Shown: one piece after another, positions 16,043 to 26,755 of the stretch
Layout of the letters: every line of letters begins with the position of its first letter
Position numbering within the stretch: the stretch's first letter is position 1
Assembly: GCF_003148385.1 (NCBI RefSeq)
Contig: NZ_CP029463.1
Location: 1,240,001-1,304,000 of the forward strand
DNA length: 64,000 nucleotides
Direction of reading: 5' to 3'
From: Flavobacterium sediminis
GTDB taxonomy: Bacteria > Bacteroidota > Bacteroidia > Flavobacteriales > Flavobacteriaceae
Program-made: the position numbers and the translations under genes
The notes under the pieces: model-generated
Database searches by the model: none
What the model saw: the letters and a program-made list of their open reading frames with translations, nothing else
What the model was told of the DNA's origin: nothing

Positions 16043-18141
16043 ATGAAAAAAACAATAATTTTAACCACTATTGTTTGTTCCTTAACTATGAATGCACAAA
16101 CAAAAATTTCGTACCCTAAAACAAAAAAAGTAAAGCATAGCGATATTTACTTCAATACTAAAATAGAAGACCCTTACCATTGGTTAGAAGACGACAGAAG
16201 TTCGGAGACCGAAGCTTGGGTTAAAGAAGAAAACAAAGTGACTTTTGGTTATTTGAATCAGATTCCGTTTCGTAAAGCACTAAAAAACCGGATGGAGCAA
16301 CTGTGGAACTACGAAAAAATTTCAGCTCCGTTTAAACGTGGAAAGCACACATATTATTACAAAAATAACGGACTACAAAATCAATCGGTTTTATACCGGA
16401 AAGGAGAGGACGGAAATGAGGAGATTTTTCTGGATCCAAACACCTTTTCAGAAGACGGTACAACTTCCCTCAGCAGCTTAAGTTTTACAAAAGACGGAAG
16501 TTTAGTAGCGTATTCCATTTCAGAAGGAGGAAGTGACTGGCGTAAAGTTATAGTTTTAAAAACAGACACCAAAGAAGTTATCGGAGACACTATTATCGAC
16601 GTAAAGTTCGGAGGGATTTCTTGGTACAGAAATGAAGGTTTCTATTATTCCAGTTATGACAAACCGGATGGCAGTGAACTTTCTGCTAAAACAGATCAGC
16701 ATAAATTATATTTCCATCAATTAGATCATTCTCAGGAAGAAGATAAAGTTATCTTCGGACTCAATGAAAAACGCCGATATGTTGACGGCTATGTAACCGA
16801 AGACGGAAACTATCTTGTTATTTCAGCAGCCAATGCAACTAACGGAAACGAATTGTACATAAAAGACTTGGCAAACAACGGTCCAATCGTAAATATAGTT
16901 GGCGACTTTAACAGTAACAATTATGTTTTAGATAATAAAGGAACTCAATTCTACATCGTAACGGATTTCAAGGCGCCAAACAAAAGAATTGTAACCCTTG
17001 ATCTCGCACAACCACAACAAGAAAACTGGAAAGATTTTATTCCGGAAACCGAAAATGTACTTTCTCCTACTAAAGGAGGCGGTTATTTTTTTGCAGAATA
17101 TATGAAAGACGCCGTGTCTCATGTCAATCAATACGATTATGAAGGCAATCTGATCCGTGTCGTTAAATTACCGGGACTAGGTTCAATCGGAGGTTTTAGC
17201 GGAAAAAAGGAAGAAATCATCTTATACTACTCTTTTACCAATTATATCACTCCGGGAACCATTTATGCCTATGATCCTGCAACCGGAATCTCCGAAATAT
17301 ACGAAAAACCAAAAGTTGATTTCAAATCAGAAGAATATGAATCTAAGCAAGTTTTTTATACTTCAAAAGATGGTACCAGAGTGCCAATGATCATAACGTA
17401 TAAAAAAGGACTCAAATTAAATGGCAAAAACCCGACAATTTTATACGGTTACGGTGGATTCAACATTAGTTTAACCCCAGCTTCAGTATTGCTAATGCTG
17501 TCTGGATGGAAAACGGAGGAATTTATGCGGTAGCGAATTTACGGGGCGGTGGTGAATACGGAACCAAATGGCACAATGCCGGAACACAAATGCAAAAACA
17601 GAACGTTTTTGATGATTTTATAGGAGCAGCGGAATACCTGATTCATGAAAAGTATACTTCATCTGATTTTTTAGCTATAAAAGGAGGGTCAAACGGAGGT
17701 CTACTTGTAGGAGCTACCATGACCCAACGTCCTGACCTGATGAAAGTAGCACTACCACAAGTCGGAGTTTTAGATATGTTGCGCTATCATACTTTTACAG
17801 CAGGAGCAGGTTGGGCTTATGACTACGGAACTTCAGAACAAAGCGAAAAGATGTTTCATTACTTAAAAGCCTATTCTCCCGTACACAACGTTAAAAAAGG
17901 AGTTCAATATCCGGCAACTTTAATCACTACAGGAGATCACGATGATCGTGTAGTGCCGGCTCACAGCTTTAAATTTGCCGCTATATTACAAGAAAAACAA
18001 AACGGGTCGAATCCGGTTTTAATACGAATAGATGTTAACGCAGGTCACGGTGCGGGTAAATCAACAGAAGCTATCATCAACGAACAGGTGGATATGCAAG
18101 CTTTTACTTTATACAATATGGGAATTAAAACCTTAAAATAA
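16043..18141 (+). pseudogene. prolyl oligopeptidase (S9 family), frameshifted by one base
   Basis: A secreted S9A serine peptidase that cuts short peptides after proline. A signal peptide (about 1-18, ending in NAQ) is followed by an N-terminal beta-propeller (IEDPYHWLEDDRS onward) and an alpha/beta-hydrolase domain. The catalytic Ser is in GGSNGGLL (codon 17689-17691), the Asp in DHDDRVVP and the His in AGHGAGKS. The frame breaks at the CCCC run 17475-17478 (first part to 17533, second part open from before 17506). One added C restores the consensus junction [20 protein letters not shown] and a protein of about 699 aa. A sequence error is the likeliest cause. Confidence 0.88.
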
Positions 18142-18165
18142 TAGATCTGTTTCATACCTAAAAAT

Positions 18166-18200
18166 AAAAGCGACCAATCAAAATTGGTCGCTTTTTTATT
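18166..18200. terminator. bidirectional terminator between convergent genes
   Basis: A 13-bp stem (18166-18178 with 18183-18195) and a four-base loop, with T runs on both sides as read on each strand. Confidence 0.85.
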
Positions 18201-18221
18201 TTCTTCTATTTTTTTAAAATT

Positions 18222-19472
18222 TTACATTCCTGTTCTTATAGCTTCTACCGGATCTAATTTTGAAGCCGAAATAGCCGGTAAAATTCCGGAAACCAAGCCG
18301 ATCAACCCTGCTAATCCAGTTCCTAGAAGTATATTCTGAGTACTAAGCACAAATTCAAAATCTAGAACTGAACTTAATATCACAGCACAAAGCCATACTA
18401 AAAGCATCCCGACAATTCCTCCAATAATAGAAAGTATAATGGCCTCAAACAAGAACTGAAACAAAATAAAGCGTCTTTTAGCACCTAAGGCTTTTTGGAT
18501 CCCAATCAAATTAGTTCGTTCTTTTACAGAAACAAACATAATATTTGCAATACCAAACCCTCCCACAAGTAGAGAGAAAAGACTAATGATCCATCCTACA
18601 AAGTTCAGTTGCCCAACGATACTGTCAATAAAATCGGTAAACCCTGAAAGGATATTCAAAAAGAAATTATTCATTTCATCAGGCCTTAGCCCTCTGAAAG
18701 TTCTTAATTTCTGAGTAACCATTGCTTTGAACTCATCTATATCAATACCTTTTACCGGTTTCATAATAATAGCAGGCGTTAGCATATCACTATTATCACC
18801 ATACATCCGTCTCAAAAAATTCACCGGAAAAAAAACAGCTATATCATTACTGTCGCCAAACATTCCTTGTCCTTCCTTTTTTAAAACCCCGATAACCGTA
18901 AATTTCTGTCCGTACAATCGGATTTTTTTACCCAACGGATCCGTATCTCCGAACAATCCGCTTGCCACTTCACTACCGATCACAATTACAGGAACTCCGG
19001 AATTTGATTCTGATTCATTAAAGAACCGCCCTTGCTCAACTTTTATCGGTTCAATATCAATAAACTCATCAGTAGATGGCTTTATACGAATAGAATTAAC
19101 CGTTTTATCTTCATACTTGATATTTTCATTTCGGGTAAAAAGATTAAAAGATATTTTATCAATCCCATTCACTGAACGTCTTAAATATTCATATTCTTCA
19201 TACGTTACGTCAGGAAATTGCTCCCTTTTCCAGCGAGGAACATCAGAAGGACCAAAAGAAAAACGAATCAGGTAAATAGTATTCAGATCCATATCACTCA
19301 GATCTTCTTTGATCTTTTTATCCATGGAATCTACTGCTGCCAATACGGCAATAATCGAAAAAATACCAACAGTTACACCCAACAATGACAGTAGTGTACG
19401 CAGTTTGTTATTTCGAAGCGCATTCAGTGCAAAAGCCAGACTTTCTTTTAGTAACCTTAAATATAAAAGCAT
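18222..19472 (-). CDS. MacB/FtsX-type ABC transporter permease
   Basis: A 416-aa inner-membrane permease. An N-terminal helix (residues about 20-45, NKLRTLLSLLGVTVGIFSIIAVLAAV) is followed by a large periplasmic MacB-core domain (about 46-280). Three C-terminal helices form the FtsX domain, with the signature GGFGIANIMFVSVKERT and the end SASKLDPVEAIRTGM. Such permeases move lipoproteins, peptides or drugs, or transmit mechanical force, together with an ATPase. No ATPase gene is next to it here, so the partner must be elsewhere; the MacB ATPase at 50148 has its own permease. Start ATG is at 19470-19472; I see no clear promoter motif. Confidence 0.9.
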   Translation of the reverse strand: MLLYLRLLKESLAFALNALRNNKLRTLLSLLGVTVGIFSIIAVLAAVDSMDKKIKEDLSDMDLNTIYLIRFSFGPSDVPRWKREQFPDVTYEEYEYLRRSVNGIDKISFNLFTRNENIKYEDKTVNSIRIKPSTDEFIDIEPIKVEQGRFFNESESNSGVPVIVIGSEVASGLFGDTDPLGKKIRLYGQKFTVIGVLKKEGQGMFGDSNDIAVFFPVNFLRRMYGDNSDMLTPAIIMKPVKGIDIDEFKAMVTQKLRTFRGLRPDEMNNFFLNILSGFTDFIDSIVGQLNFVGWIISLFSLLVGGFGIANIMFVSVKERTNLIGIQKALGAKRRFILFQFLFEAIILSIIGGIVGMLLVWLCAVILSSVLDFEFVLSTQNILLGTGLAGLIGLVSGILPAISASKLDPVEAIRTGM

Positions 19473-19549
19473 AAATTTATGATTCTTGTTGATAAGTAGA
19501 AATAATTACTACTTTGTTACAAAAAAAGAACAAAATCAGGTTATTAATT

Positions 19550-19580
19550 TTGAAAGTACACCTAACAATAACTACTTTTG
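19550..19580 (+). promoter_or_regulatory. promoter of purH
   Basis: TTG at 19550-19552, a 20-base spacer and TACTTTTG at 19573-19580 fit the -33/-7 consensus. The motif covers the in-frame TTG at 19578, so that TTG cannot be the start of purH. Confidence 0.7.
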
Positions 19581-19601
19581 CAGCTTAAATTAAACAACAC
19601 A

Positions 19602-21128
19602 ATGAACACAGCAAAATCAATTCAATCTGCCTTAATTTCGGTATTCGATAAAACGGGATTAGAACCCATTGTAAAAGCCCTGCACCAAAACAGTGTAACT
19701 ATCTATTCTACAGGAGGTACGGAAGCTTTTATCAAAGATCTTGGAATCCCAGTAGTAGCAGTAGAAGATGTTACTTCGTATCCTTCTATTTTAGGCGGAA
19801 GAGTTAAAACATTACACCCTAAAGTTTTCGGAGGTATCTTAAACCGGCAAGATAATCCATCCGATGTTCAGCAGATGGAAGAATACAACATTCCGCAGAT
19901 CGATTTGGTGATCGTTGATTTATATCCTTTTGAAAAAACAGTAGCATCAGGAGCAAGTGAAGCAGATATCATAGAAAAAATAGATATCGGTGGTATTTCT
20001 TTAATCAGAGCTGCTGCTAAAAACTTTAAAGATACAGTTATTGTTCCTTCTGTTGAAGAATATGCTTTGTTCCTAGATTTCTATACAAACGAAAAAGGAG
20101 CCACGACTTTAGAACAAAGAAAATTATTGGCTACTAAAGCATTCCACGTATCGTCTAATTACGATACTGCTATATTCAATTACTTCAATACTGACGAAAC
20201 TTACTACAAAGCCAGTGTGGCTAACGGACAAACACTTCGTTACGGTGAAAATCCGCACCAAAAAGGTTTCTTTTTCGGCGACTTTGACGAAATGTTTACC
20301 AAATTAAACGGAAAAGAGTTATCATATAACAACTTATTAGATGTTGACGCAGCTGTTAACCTGATAGGAGAATTTAAAAATGACTTACCGACTTTCGCTA
20401 TCTTAAAACACAACAATGCTTGTGGTATAGCTACCCGACCGTCTATGAAAGAAGCTTATGTAGATGCACTAGCCGGTGACCCTACCAGCGCTTTCGGAGG
20501 TGTTTTAATCGCAAACGGTAATATCGATTTGGCAACCGCAGAAGAGATACACTCACTTTTTTGCGAAGTGATTATCGCTCCTTCATTTGATGAAGATGCT
20601 GTAGAATTATTAAAAGGAAAGAAAAACAGGATCATTTTAGTACTACATAACGTAGCTCTTCCGGAAAAACAAGTGAGAACTTGCTTAAACGGAATATTGA
20701 TCCAAGAAAAAGATAATGTAACAGACAATAAAGAACATCTAACTGTCGTTACAAAGCTAGCACCGACAGAGGCTGAAATTAACGATCTGTTATTTGCATC
20801 TAAGATTTGCAAACACACAAAGTCAAACACTATTGTTTTAGCTAAAAACGGACAACTTTGTGCTTCAGGAACCGGACAAACATCAAGAGTTGATGCATTA
20901 AGACAAGCTATTGATAAAGCAAAATCTTTTAATTTTGACTTAAAAGGAGCTGTAATGGCAAGCGATGCTTTCTTCCCGTTCCCGGATTGTGTGGAAATAG
21001 CAGATCACGCAGGAATAACAGCTGTGATTCAACCTGGCGGTTCAATAAAAGACGAATTAAGCACCAACTATTGCAATGAAAATAATATGGCAATGGTATT
21101 TACAGGTACTCGTCATTTTAAACATTAA
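19602..21128 (+). CDS. purH: bifunctional AICAR transformylase / IMP cyclohydrolase
   Basis: Catalyses the last two steps of IMP synthesis. The protein is about 508 aa from ATG 19602. The N-terminal cyclohydrolase (MGS-like) domain contains SVFDKTGLEPIV, YSTGGTEAFI and GGRVKTLHPKVFGGIL. The C-terminal formyltransferase domain contains LRYGENPHQKG, the catalytic KHNNACG, and SDAFFPFPD near the end. The promoter position decides the start. It lies upstream of mreB with 57 bases between, a neighbourhood often seen in Bacteroidetes, although mreB has its own promoter motif. Confidence 0.96.
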   Translation: MNTAKSIQSALISVFDKTGLEPIVKALHQNSVTIYSTGGTEAFIKDLGIPVVAVEDVTSYPSILGGRVKTLHPKVFGGILNRQDNPSDVQQMEEYNIPQIDLVIVDLYPFEKTVASGASEADIIEKIDIGGISLIRAAAKNFKDTVIVPSVEEYALFLDFYTNEKGATTLEQRKLLATKAFHVSSNYDTAIFNYFNTDETYYKASVANGQTLRYGENPHQKGFFFGDFDEMFTKLNGKELSYNNLLDVDAAVNLIGEFKNDLPTFAILKHNNACGIATRPSMKEAYVDALAGDPTSAFGGVLIANGNIDLATAEEIHSLFCEVIIAPSFDEDAVELLKGKKNRIILVLHNVALPEKQVRTCLNGILIQEKDNVTDNKEHLTVVTKLAPTEAEINDLLFASKICKHTKSNTIVLAKNGQLCASGTGQTSRVDALRQAIDKAKSFNFDLKGAVMASDAFFPFPDCVEIADHAGITAVIQPGGSIKDELSTNYCNENNMAMVFTGTRHFKH

Positions 21129-21134
21129 TTTTAT

Positions 21135-21142
21135 TAAATTTG
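21135..21142 (+). promoter_or_regulatory. -7 promoter motif of the mre operon
   Basis: TAAATTTG matches TAnnTTTG, 43 bases upstream of the mreB ATG. A possible ribosome-binding sequence, GGAGAG, lies 9 bases before the ATG. Confidence 0.5.
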
Positions 21143-21185
21143 TGAGTTAGATAAATATTAACTTTAAAACCCTGGAGAGATTAGT

Positions 21186-22214
21186 ATGGGATTTTTTGAT
21201 TTCATGACCGAGGACATTGCAATTGACCTTGGAACCGCAAACACCTTGATTATTCATAACGACAAAGTTGTAATTGACAGTCCGTCAATTGTTGCTCGTG
21301 ACAGGATAACAGGGAAAATTATTGCTGTTGGTAAAGAGGCCAATATGATGCAAGGGAAGACCCATGAAAACATCAAAACCATACGTCCTCTGAAAGATGG
21401 TGTAATTGCAGACTTTGATGCCTCAGAAAAAATGCTTCAGTTATTCATTAAAAGCATTCCGGCATTAAAGAAAAAACTATTCACTCCTGCATTGCGTTTG
21501 GTTATCTGTATTCCTTCAGGAATTACAGAGGTGGAAATGCGGGCAGTAAAAGAATCTGCAGAAAGAGTTAATGGTAAAGAAGTATACTTAATTCATGAGC
21601 CTATGGCTGCTGCAATCGGTATCGGTGTCGACATTATGCAGCCTAAAGGAAATATGATCGTGGATATCGGAGGAGGTACTACCGAAATTGCAGTAATTGC
21701 TTTGGGTGGTATCGTTTGTGATAAATCAGTAAAAATTGCCGGTGATGTTTTCACAAATGACATCATTTATTACATGAGAACGCAACACAACTTATTCGTA
21801 GGAGAAACCACCGCTGAAAAAATTAAGATCCAAATCGGTGCTGCTACAGAAGATTTAGACAGCCCTCCGGAAGAAATGTCCGTTCAGGGTAGAGATTTAC
21901 TAACAGGTAAGCCAAAGCAAGTTGATGTTTCGTATCGTGAAATTGCAAAAGCATTAGACAAATCTATCCAAAGAGTTGAGGATGCCGTTATGGAAACATT
22001 ATCACAAACACCGCCGGAATTAGCAGCAGACATTTACAACACCGGAATTTATTTAGCCGGAGGAGGATCTATGTTAAGAGGACTTGATAAAAGGATTTCA
22101 TTAAAAACCGACTTACCGGTCTACATTGCTGAAGATCCCCTAAGAGCTGTTGTAAGAGGAACAGGAATTGCTCTGAAAAATATTAACCGTTTCAAAAGTA
22201 TACTGATCAAATAA
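21186..22214 (+). CDS. mreB: rod shape-determining protein MreB
   Basis: A bacterial actin that polymerises on the inner membrane and directs lateral wall synthesis. The 342-aa protein has the actin-fold phosphate motifs IAIDLGTANTLI and MIVDIGGGTTEIAVI, the HEPMAAAIGIG connector, and YLAGGGSMLRGLDKRI. Length and sequence are normal. It heads a tight operon with mreC, mreD, mrdA and rodA (gap of 10 bases, 5 bases, then two overlaps), the complete elongasome core. Confidence 0.98.
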   Translation: MGFFDFMTEDIAIDLGTANTLIIHNDKVVIDSPSIVARDRITGKIIAVGKEANMMQGKTHENIKTIRPLKDGVIADFDASEKMLQLFIKSIPALKKKLFTPALRLVICIPSGITEVEMRAVKESAERVNGKEVYLIHEPMAAAIGIGVDIMQPKGNMIVDIGGGTTEIAVIALGGIVCDKSVKIAGDVFTNDIIYYMRTQHNLFVGETTAEKIKIQIGAATEDLDSPPEEMSVQGRDLLTGKPKQVDVSYREIAKALDKSIQRVEDAVMETLSQTPPELAADIYNTGIYLAGGGSMLRGLDKRISLKTDLPVYIAEDPLRAVVRGTGIALKNINRFKSILIK

Positions 22215-22224
22215 AAAGTAGTTC

Positions 22225-23052
22225 ATGCAGCAAATATTAAATTTCCTAATAAAAAACAGCTATAAGATGCTGTTTTTGCTGCTTTTGGGCATTAGCTTAA
22301 TTCTCACTATAAAATCTCATTCTTACCACAGAAGTGAGTATATTAATTCAGCAAATGCTATCACAGGAGGTGTTTATGAAAACATAAATTCCATGAATGA
22401 ATATTTGAGTCTGAAGCAAAAAAATAACAGCTTAGCGGAAGAGAATGCTCGTTTGAAAGAGTTGCTGTTCAACAAAAAAGACACTTTGCTTAACATCAAA
22501 GATATCGTAGTAAGAGAACATGATAAATTTACTATCCGGAAAGCAAAAGTTATCAAAAATCAATTCAACACGAGAGAGAATTACCTGACGCTGAATATTG
22601 GTGCGAAAGACAGTATCAAAACAGATATGGGAGTGATTAACGATAAAGGAATCGTAGGCATTATTGAAAAAACATCCAATCATTTTGCTACCGTATTAAG
22701 CGTATTGAATACCAAATCCAGAATCAATGCCAAAATCAAAAATTCAGAACATTTCGGATCTTTGGCTTGGGATGGCAAAAATGTAGGATATGTTCAATTA
22801 ATGGATGTTCCCAGATTGGCATCTCTGAAAAAAGGAGATTCTATTGTAACCGGTGCTGATTCCGAGATCTTTCCGGAGAACATTCCTATAGGGAAGATAG
22901 ACAAAGTTTATATCGATAAAAAAACAAATTATTATATTATTAACGTAAGACTTTTTAACGACATGACGGCATTAGGTTATGTTTATGTCATCGAAAACAA
23001 ATTAAAAACCGAAAAAGAGACTTTAGAGTCACAAACTGAATCTAACCCGTAA
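22225..23052 (+). CDS. mreC: rod shape-determining protein MreC
   Basis: A 275-aa single-pass inner-membrane protein that links MreB to PBP2 in the periplasm. It has a short cytoplasmic start, one TM helix (about 13-29, YKMLFLLLLGISLILTI), a coiled coil (about 55-75) and the two beta-barrel domains of MreC (INDKGIVGIIEKTSNHFATVLSVL, VPRLASLKKGDSIVTGADSEIFPENI). It starts 10 bases after mreB. Confidence 0.95.
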   Translation: MQQILNFLIKNSYKMLFLLLLGISLILTIKSHSYHRSEYINSANAITGGVYENINSMNEYLSLKQKNNSLAEENARLKELLFNKKDTLLNIKDIVVREHDKFTIRKAKVIKNQFNTRENYLTLNIGAKDSIKTDMGVINDKGIVGIIEKTSNHFATVLSVLNTKSRINAKIKNSEHFGSLAWDGKNVGYVQLMDVPRLASLKKGDSIVTGADSEIFPENIPIGKIDKVYIDKKTNYYIINVRLFNDMTALGYVYVIENKLKTEKETLESQTESNP

Positions 23053-23057
23053 ATTTT

Positions 23058-23561
23058 GTGAATATTTTTTTAGAAAACATAGTCCGCTTTATAGTTTTAC
23101 TTATCTTTCAGGTATTATTGTTCAATAATATTAACCTGTTTGGTTTTCTAAACCCATACCCTTACTTATTATTCATTCTGCTTTATCCAGTAAACGGAAA
23201 CAGAAGCATTTTGCTAATAACTTCTTTTTTACTCGGTCTTTTTTTAGATATGTTTTGTAATTCGGGAGGTATTCATGCGGCTTCTTGTTTAATAATTGCG
23301 TATATAAGACCTTCACTGTTTCGTTTTTCCTTTGGTTTAAGTTATGAATATCAAACCATAAAGATTGCTGACAAAATCACTTCTGAACGTATCACTTTTT
23401 TAATTTTATCAATATTTATACATCATTTTGTATTGTTTTTGCTGGAGTTTTTCAGATTGAGCCTGTTCATTGACATCATTTGGAAAACAGTAACCACTAC
23501 CCTGTTCACCTTTGTTGTTTGCCTTTTGATTATTTACCTGATTAAACCTAACAAGCGATGA
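23058..23561 (+). CDS. mreD: rod shape-determining protein MreD
   Basis: A 167-aa integral membrane protein with about five TM helices, hydrophobic throughout, with the FLNPYPYLLFILLYP segment typical of Bacteroidetes MreD. It is recognised mainly by its place between mreC and the PBP2 gene. It starts at a GTG five bases after mreC, and its stop overlaps the mrdA start (ATGA), which implies translational coupling. Confidence 0.9.
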   Translation: MNIFLENIVRFIVLLIFQVLLFNNINLFGFLNPYPYLLFILLYPVNGNRSILLITSFLLGLFLDMFCNSGGIHAASCLIIAYIRPSLFRFSFGLSYEYQTIKIADKITSERITFLILSIFIHHFVLFLLEFFRLSLFIDIIWKTVTTTLFTFVVCLLIIYLIKPNKR

Positions 23562-25488
23562 GAAAGTTTCTTTTACCCGGACTAATCGTTGCGGCCACCA
23601 TTTTACTGTTAGCCAAAATTTTCTATCTGCAGGTAATTGACGATTCGTTCAAATTGCAATCAGAGAACAACGCAATCAAAAAAGAATTTGATTTTCCTGA
23701 ACGAGGTTATATTTATGACCGTAATGGAAAACTTTTGGTAGCCAACCAGCCATCATATGATATTATGGTCGTACCGAGAGAAATGAAAAATATTGATACT
23801 CTAGAACTCTGCAAACTACTGAGTATTACTAAAGAAGATTTTATAAAAAAGATCACAAAGGCAAAAAAATACAGTCCAAGACTACCCTCTGTTTTTATTC
23901 CGCAATTAAACAAAAGAGAATATGCCGGTTTTCAGGAAAAAGAACGAAAATTTGAAGGCTTCTATACTCAAAAAAGAGCGTTACGAGATTATCAGGTTTC
24001 TTATGGTGCCAACATTTTTGGATTTATTGCCCAGGTAAACGAGGCTACAACCAGAACAAACCCTTATTACAATAGCGGTGACTTGATCGGAAAGCAGGGT
24101 CTTGAAAAAGAATACGAAGAGGTTTTAAGAGGCGTAAAAGGTGTAAAATATTTACTTCGGGACAAACACAATAAAATTATTGATTCTTATAAGGAAGGAA
24201 AATTTGATACTATTGCCCAACAAGGGAAAGATTTAACATTAACCATTGATGCTGATCTGCAAGAGTATGGCACCAAATTAATGGTTAACAAACGAGGTGG
24301 AATTGTGGCTATTGAGCCTAGTTCGGGAGAAATATTGGCATTAATTTCGGCTCCGACCTATGACCCCGGTCTCTTAGTAGGTCGTCAACGCTCCAAAAAC
24401 TATACGAATTTATATTATGATTCCATCGCAAAACCTTTATATGACAGAGCACTATTGGCATCTTATCCACCAGGATCTCCTTTTAAAATTTTAACAGGCC
24501 TCATCGGTTTGCAGGAACAAGTTATAGACGAACACACCACTTTTTACTGTAACCACGGTGCTAATTTCGGCAGGTTCATGGGATGTCACTGCGGTTATCA
24601 CGCTTTGCAGCTAAATAACGGAATTTACAGATCATGTAACAGTTACTTTGGCAACACATACAAAAGAATCATCGAAAAATACCCTAATTCCTTTGAAAGT
24701 GTAGACACTTGGGCCAATCATGTTAAAAGCTTTGGCCTCGGGCAATATTTAGGTACCGACATGCCTATCGGAGCCAAAGGACTTGTTCCCGATTCTAAAT
24801 TATACAAAAGGGTTTACAAAGGAGCTCCTATTAGAAGTTCTTACATCATTTCAAACGCCATCGGTCAGGGAGAAATATTGACCACTCCTATCCAATTAGC
24901 CAATATGATGGCTGCAGTTGCTAACAGGGGTATTTCTACACGCCACACATCGTCAGAAAAATAAAAGGTCAGGAAATAGATAAAAAATTCACAACAAAAC
25001 ACGTTACATCTATAGATAAGGAATATTTTGAACCGGTAATTCAAGGATTAGCTGACGTTTACAATCCCGGAGGAACAGCCGCCGCATTACATGTGGACAG
25101 CCTTCAGATTTGCGGTAAAACAGGTACTGCTGAAAATAAAATAAGAGTAGGAAAAGTAACTTATAAATTACAAGATCATTCCATCTTTGTTGCTTTTGCT
25201 CCCAAAGACAACCCTAAAATAGCTATTGCTGTTTTTATTGAAAACGGCTATTGGGGAAGCCGATGGGCCGGACCTATTGCTACCTTAATGGTTGAAAAGT
25301 ACGTCAAAGGTAAAATTACCCGAAAAGACCTGGAAGATCGCATGTTAAACGGTTCCATTCAGGATGAATACCAAAAACTGGAAGACATTATTTACGGAAG
25401 AAATACAGTGGGCACAAAAAAGGATGAGCCTATAGCCGACGCAACGGACAATAACAACAGAGAAGCTAAAGAAGAAGAAAAACATTAA
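23558..25488 (+). pseudogene. mrdA: penicillin-binding protein 2, frameshifted by one base
   Basis: The elongation-specific D,D-transpeptidase of the rod complex. It has one N-terminal TM helix (about 5-22), a pedestal domain (FDFPERGYIYDRNGKLL) and a transpeptidase domain. The catalytic Ser is in YPPGSPFKIL, the SxN motif in SCNS and the KTG motif in ICGKTGTAEN. The frame breaks at the GGGG run 24927-24930: the first part stops at 24964 and the second part runs to 25488. One added G restores the junction ANRGYFYTPHIVRKIKGQE and a protein of about 643 aa. Loss of PBP2 would normally be lethal or abolish rod shape, and rodA downstream is intact, so a sequence error is most likely. Confidence 0.92.
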
Positions 25489-26747
25489 TGAGTTCATCAA
25501 AGAATGTAAATAGAGGAATTGACTGGCTGACCATTTTACTATACATAACATTAGTAGGAATGGGATGGATGACCATTTATTCGGCTTCATTACCACTGGA
25601 ACCAACAACCGTTTTTGACTTAAGTCAAACCTATGGTCGTCAAATGCTTTTTATCTTTCTTACTATTCCACTAATTTTAATCATCTTGTTTCTGGATGCA
25701 AAAATTTTCGAAAGACTCTCTTTTGTTTTTTACGGAATCGGCATTATTTTATTGCTCGGACTGTTTGTTTTTGGTGTAGCCAAAAAAGGGCAAACCAACT
25801 GGTATCAGTTCGGAGGTTTTGGTTTTCAACCCTCTGAATTTGTCAAGACAGCAACTGCATTGCTATTAGCTAAATATTTGAGCTACCCGCAAATCAATTT
25901 AAATCAGTTTAAGCACCAACTCATTGCTTTTGGCATAATCGGATTACCTATCTTATTGATAATGATGCAACCGGATGCAGGAAGCGCTATGATCTTTTTA
26001 TCGTTGATCTTTGTTCTTTACAGAGAAGGTCTGCCTAGCTGGTACATAATTTCAGGAGTGAGCGCTATTATTTTATTCTTTGCGGCATTATTAATAAATC
26101 CCTTGTATATCGTTATCGGAGTTCTGCTCTTAATCATCTTGCATTTTATTAATAACAAAAAGATCTCCAGAAATCCATTTATCTATGCTTTTGTTTTTAT
26201 AGTTGTAAGCGGATTTGTTTACTCTGTAAACTATGTCTACAACAATGTACTTGAACCGCATCAAAAGGACAGGATCGATGTTTTAATCGGAGATAATGTG
26301 GATCTGAAAAAAGAAGGTTATAATCTGAATCAATCCATGATTGCCATAGGATCGGGCGGATTAACAGGAAAAGGTTATTTAGAAGGCACGCAAACAAAAG
26401 GAGGCTTTGTACCTGAACAACATACAGATTACATTTTTACAACTGTTGGTGAAGAATGGGGTTTTGCAGGTAGTGCCGTAGTTATTTTACTGTTTATGAC
26501 TTTATTTTTACGAATTCTTTATCTGGCAGAACATCAAAAGACAAAATTCAGCCGTGTATACGGCTACTGTGTGGCTACTTACCTCTTTATCCATTTCTTT
26601 GTAAATATTGCTATGCTTATTAAATTGTTCCCGACAATCGGAGTTCCTTTACCTTTCTTTTCGTATGGTGGTTCCAGTTTGTGGGCGTTTACAATTATGC
26701 TTTTTATCTTTGTAAAATTAGATGCCAACAAAGTAAACGAATGGTAA
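25488..26747 (+). CDS. rodA: peptidoglycan glycosyltransferase RodA
   Basis: A 419-aa SEDS-family polymerase that works with PBP2 in lateral wall synthesis. It is a multi-pass membrane protein with the SEDS signatures QPSEFVKTATALLLAKYLSY, QPDAGSAMIF, GSGGLTGKGYLEGTQTKG, PEQHTDYIF and FPTIGVPLPFFSYGGSS. Its ATG overlaps the mrdA stop by one base (TAATG). It ends the mre operon and converges with the nuclease gene, whose stop is eight bases away. Confidence 0.96.
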   Translation: MSSSKNVNRGIDWLTILLYITLVGMGWMTIYSASLPLEPTTVFDLSQTYGRQMLFIFLTIPLILIILFLDAKIFERLSFVFYGIGIILLLGLFVFGVAKKGQTNWYQFGGFGFQPSEFVKTATALLLAKYLSYPQINLNQFKHQLIAFGIIGLPILLIMMQPDAGSAMIFLSLIFVLYREGLPSWYIISGVSAIILFFAALLINPLYIVIGVLLLIILHFINNKKISRNPFIYAFVFIVVSGFVYSVNYVYNNVLEPHQKDRIDVLIGDNVDLKKEGYNLNQSMIAIGSGGLTGKGYLEGTQTKGGFVPEQHTDYIFTTVGEEWGFAGSAVVILLFMTLFLRILYLAEHQKTKFSRVYGYCVATYLFIHFFVNIAMLIKLFPTIGVPLPFFSYGGSSLWAFTIMLFIFVKLDANKVNEW

Positions 26748-26755
26748 CACGTAAA

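Noticed and set aside
24927..25092. Programmed ribosomal frameshift in mrdA
   Set aside because: There is no slippery heptamer with a clear downstream structure at the site, and five other genes have the same single-base loss.
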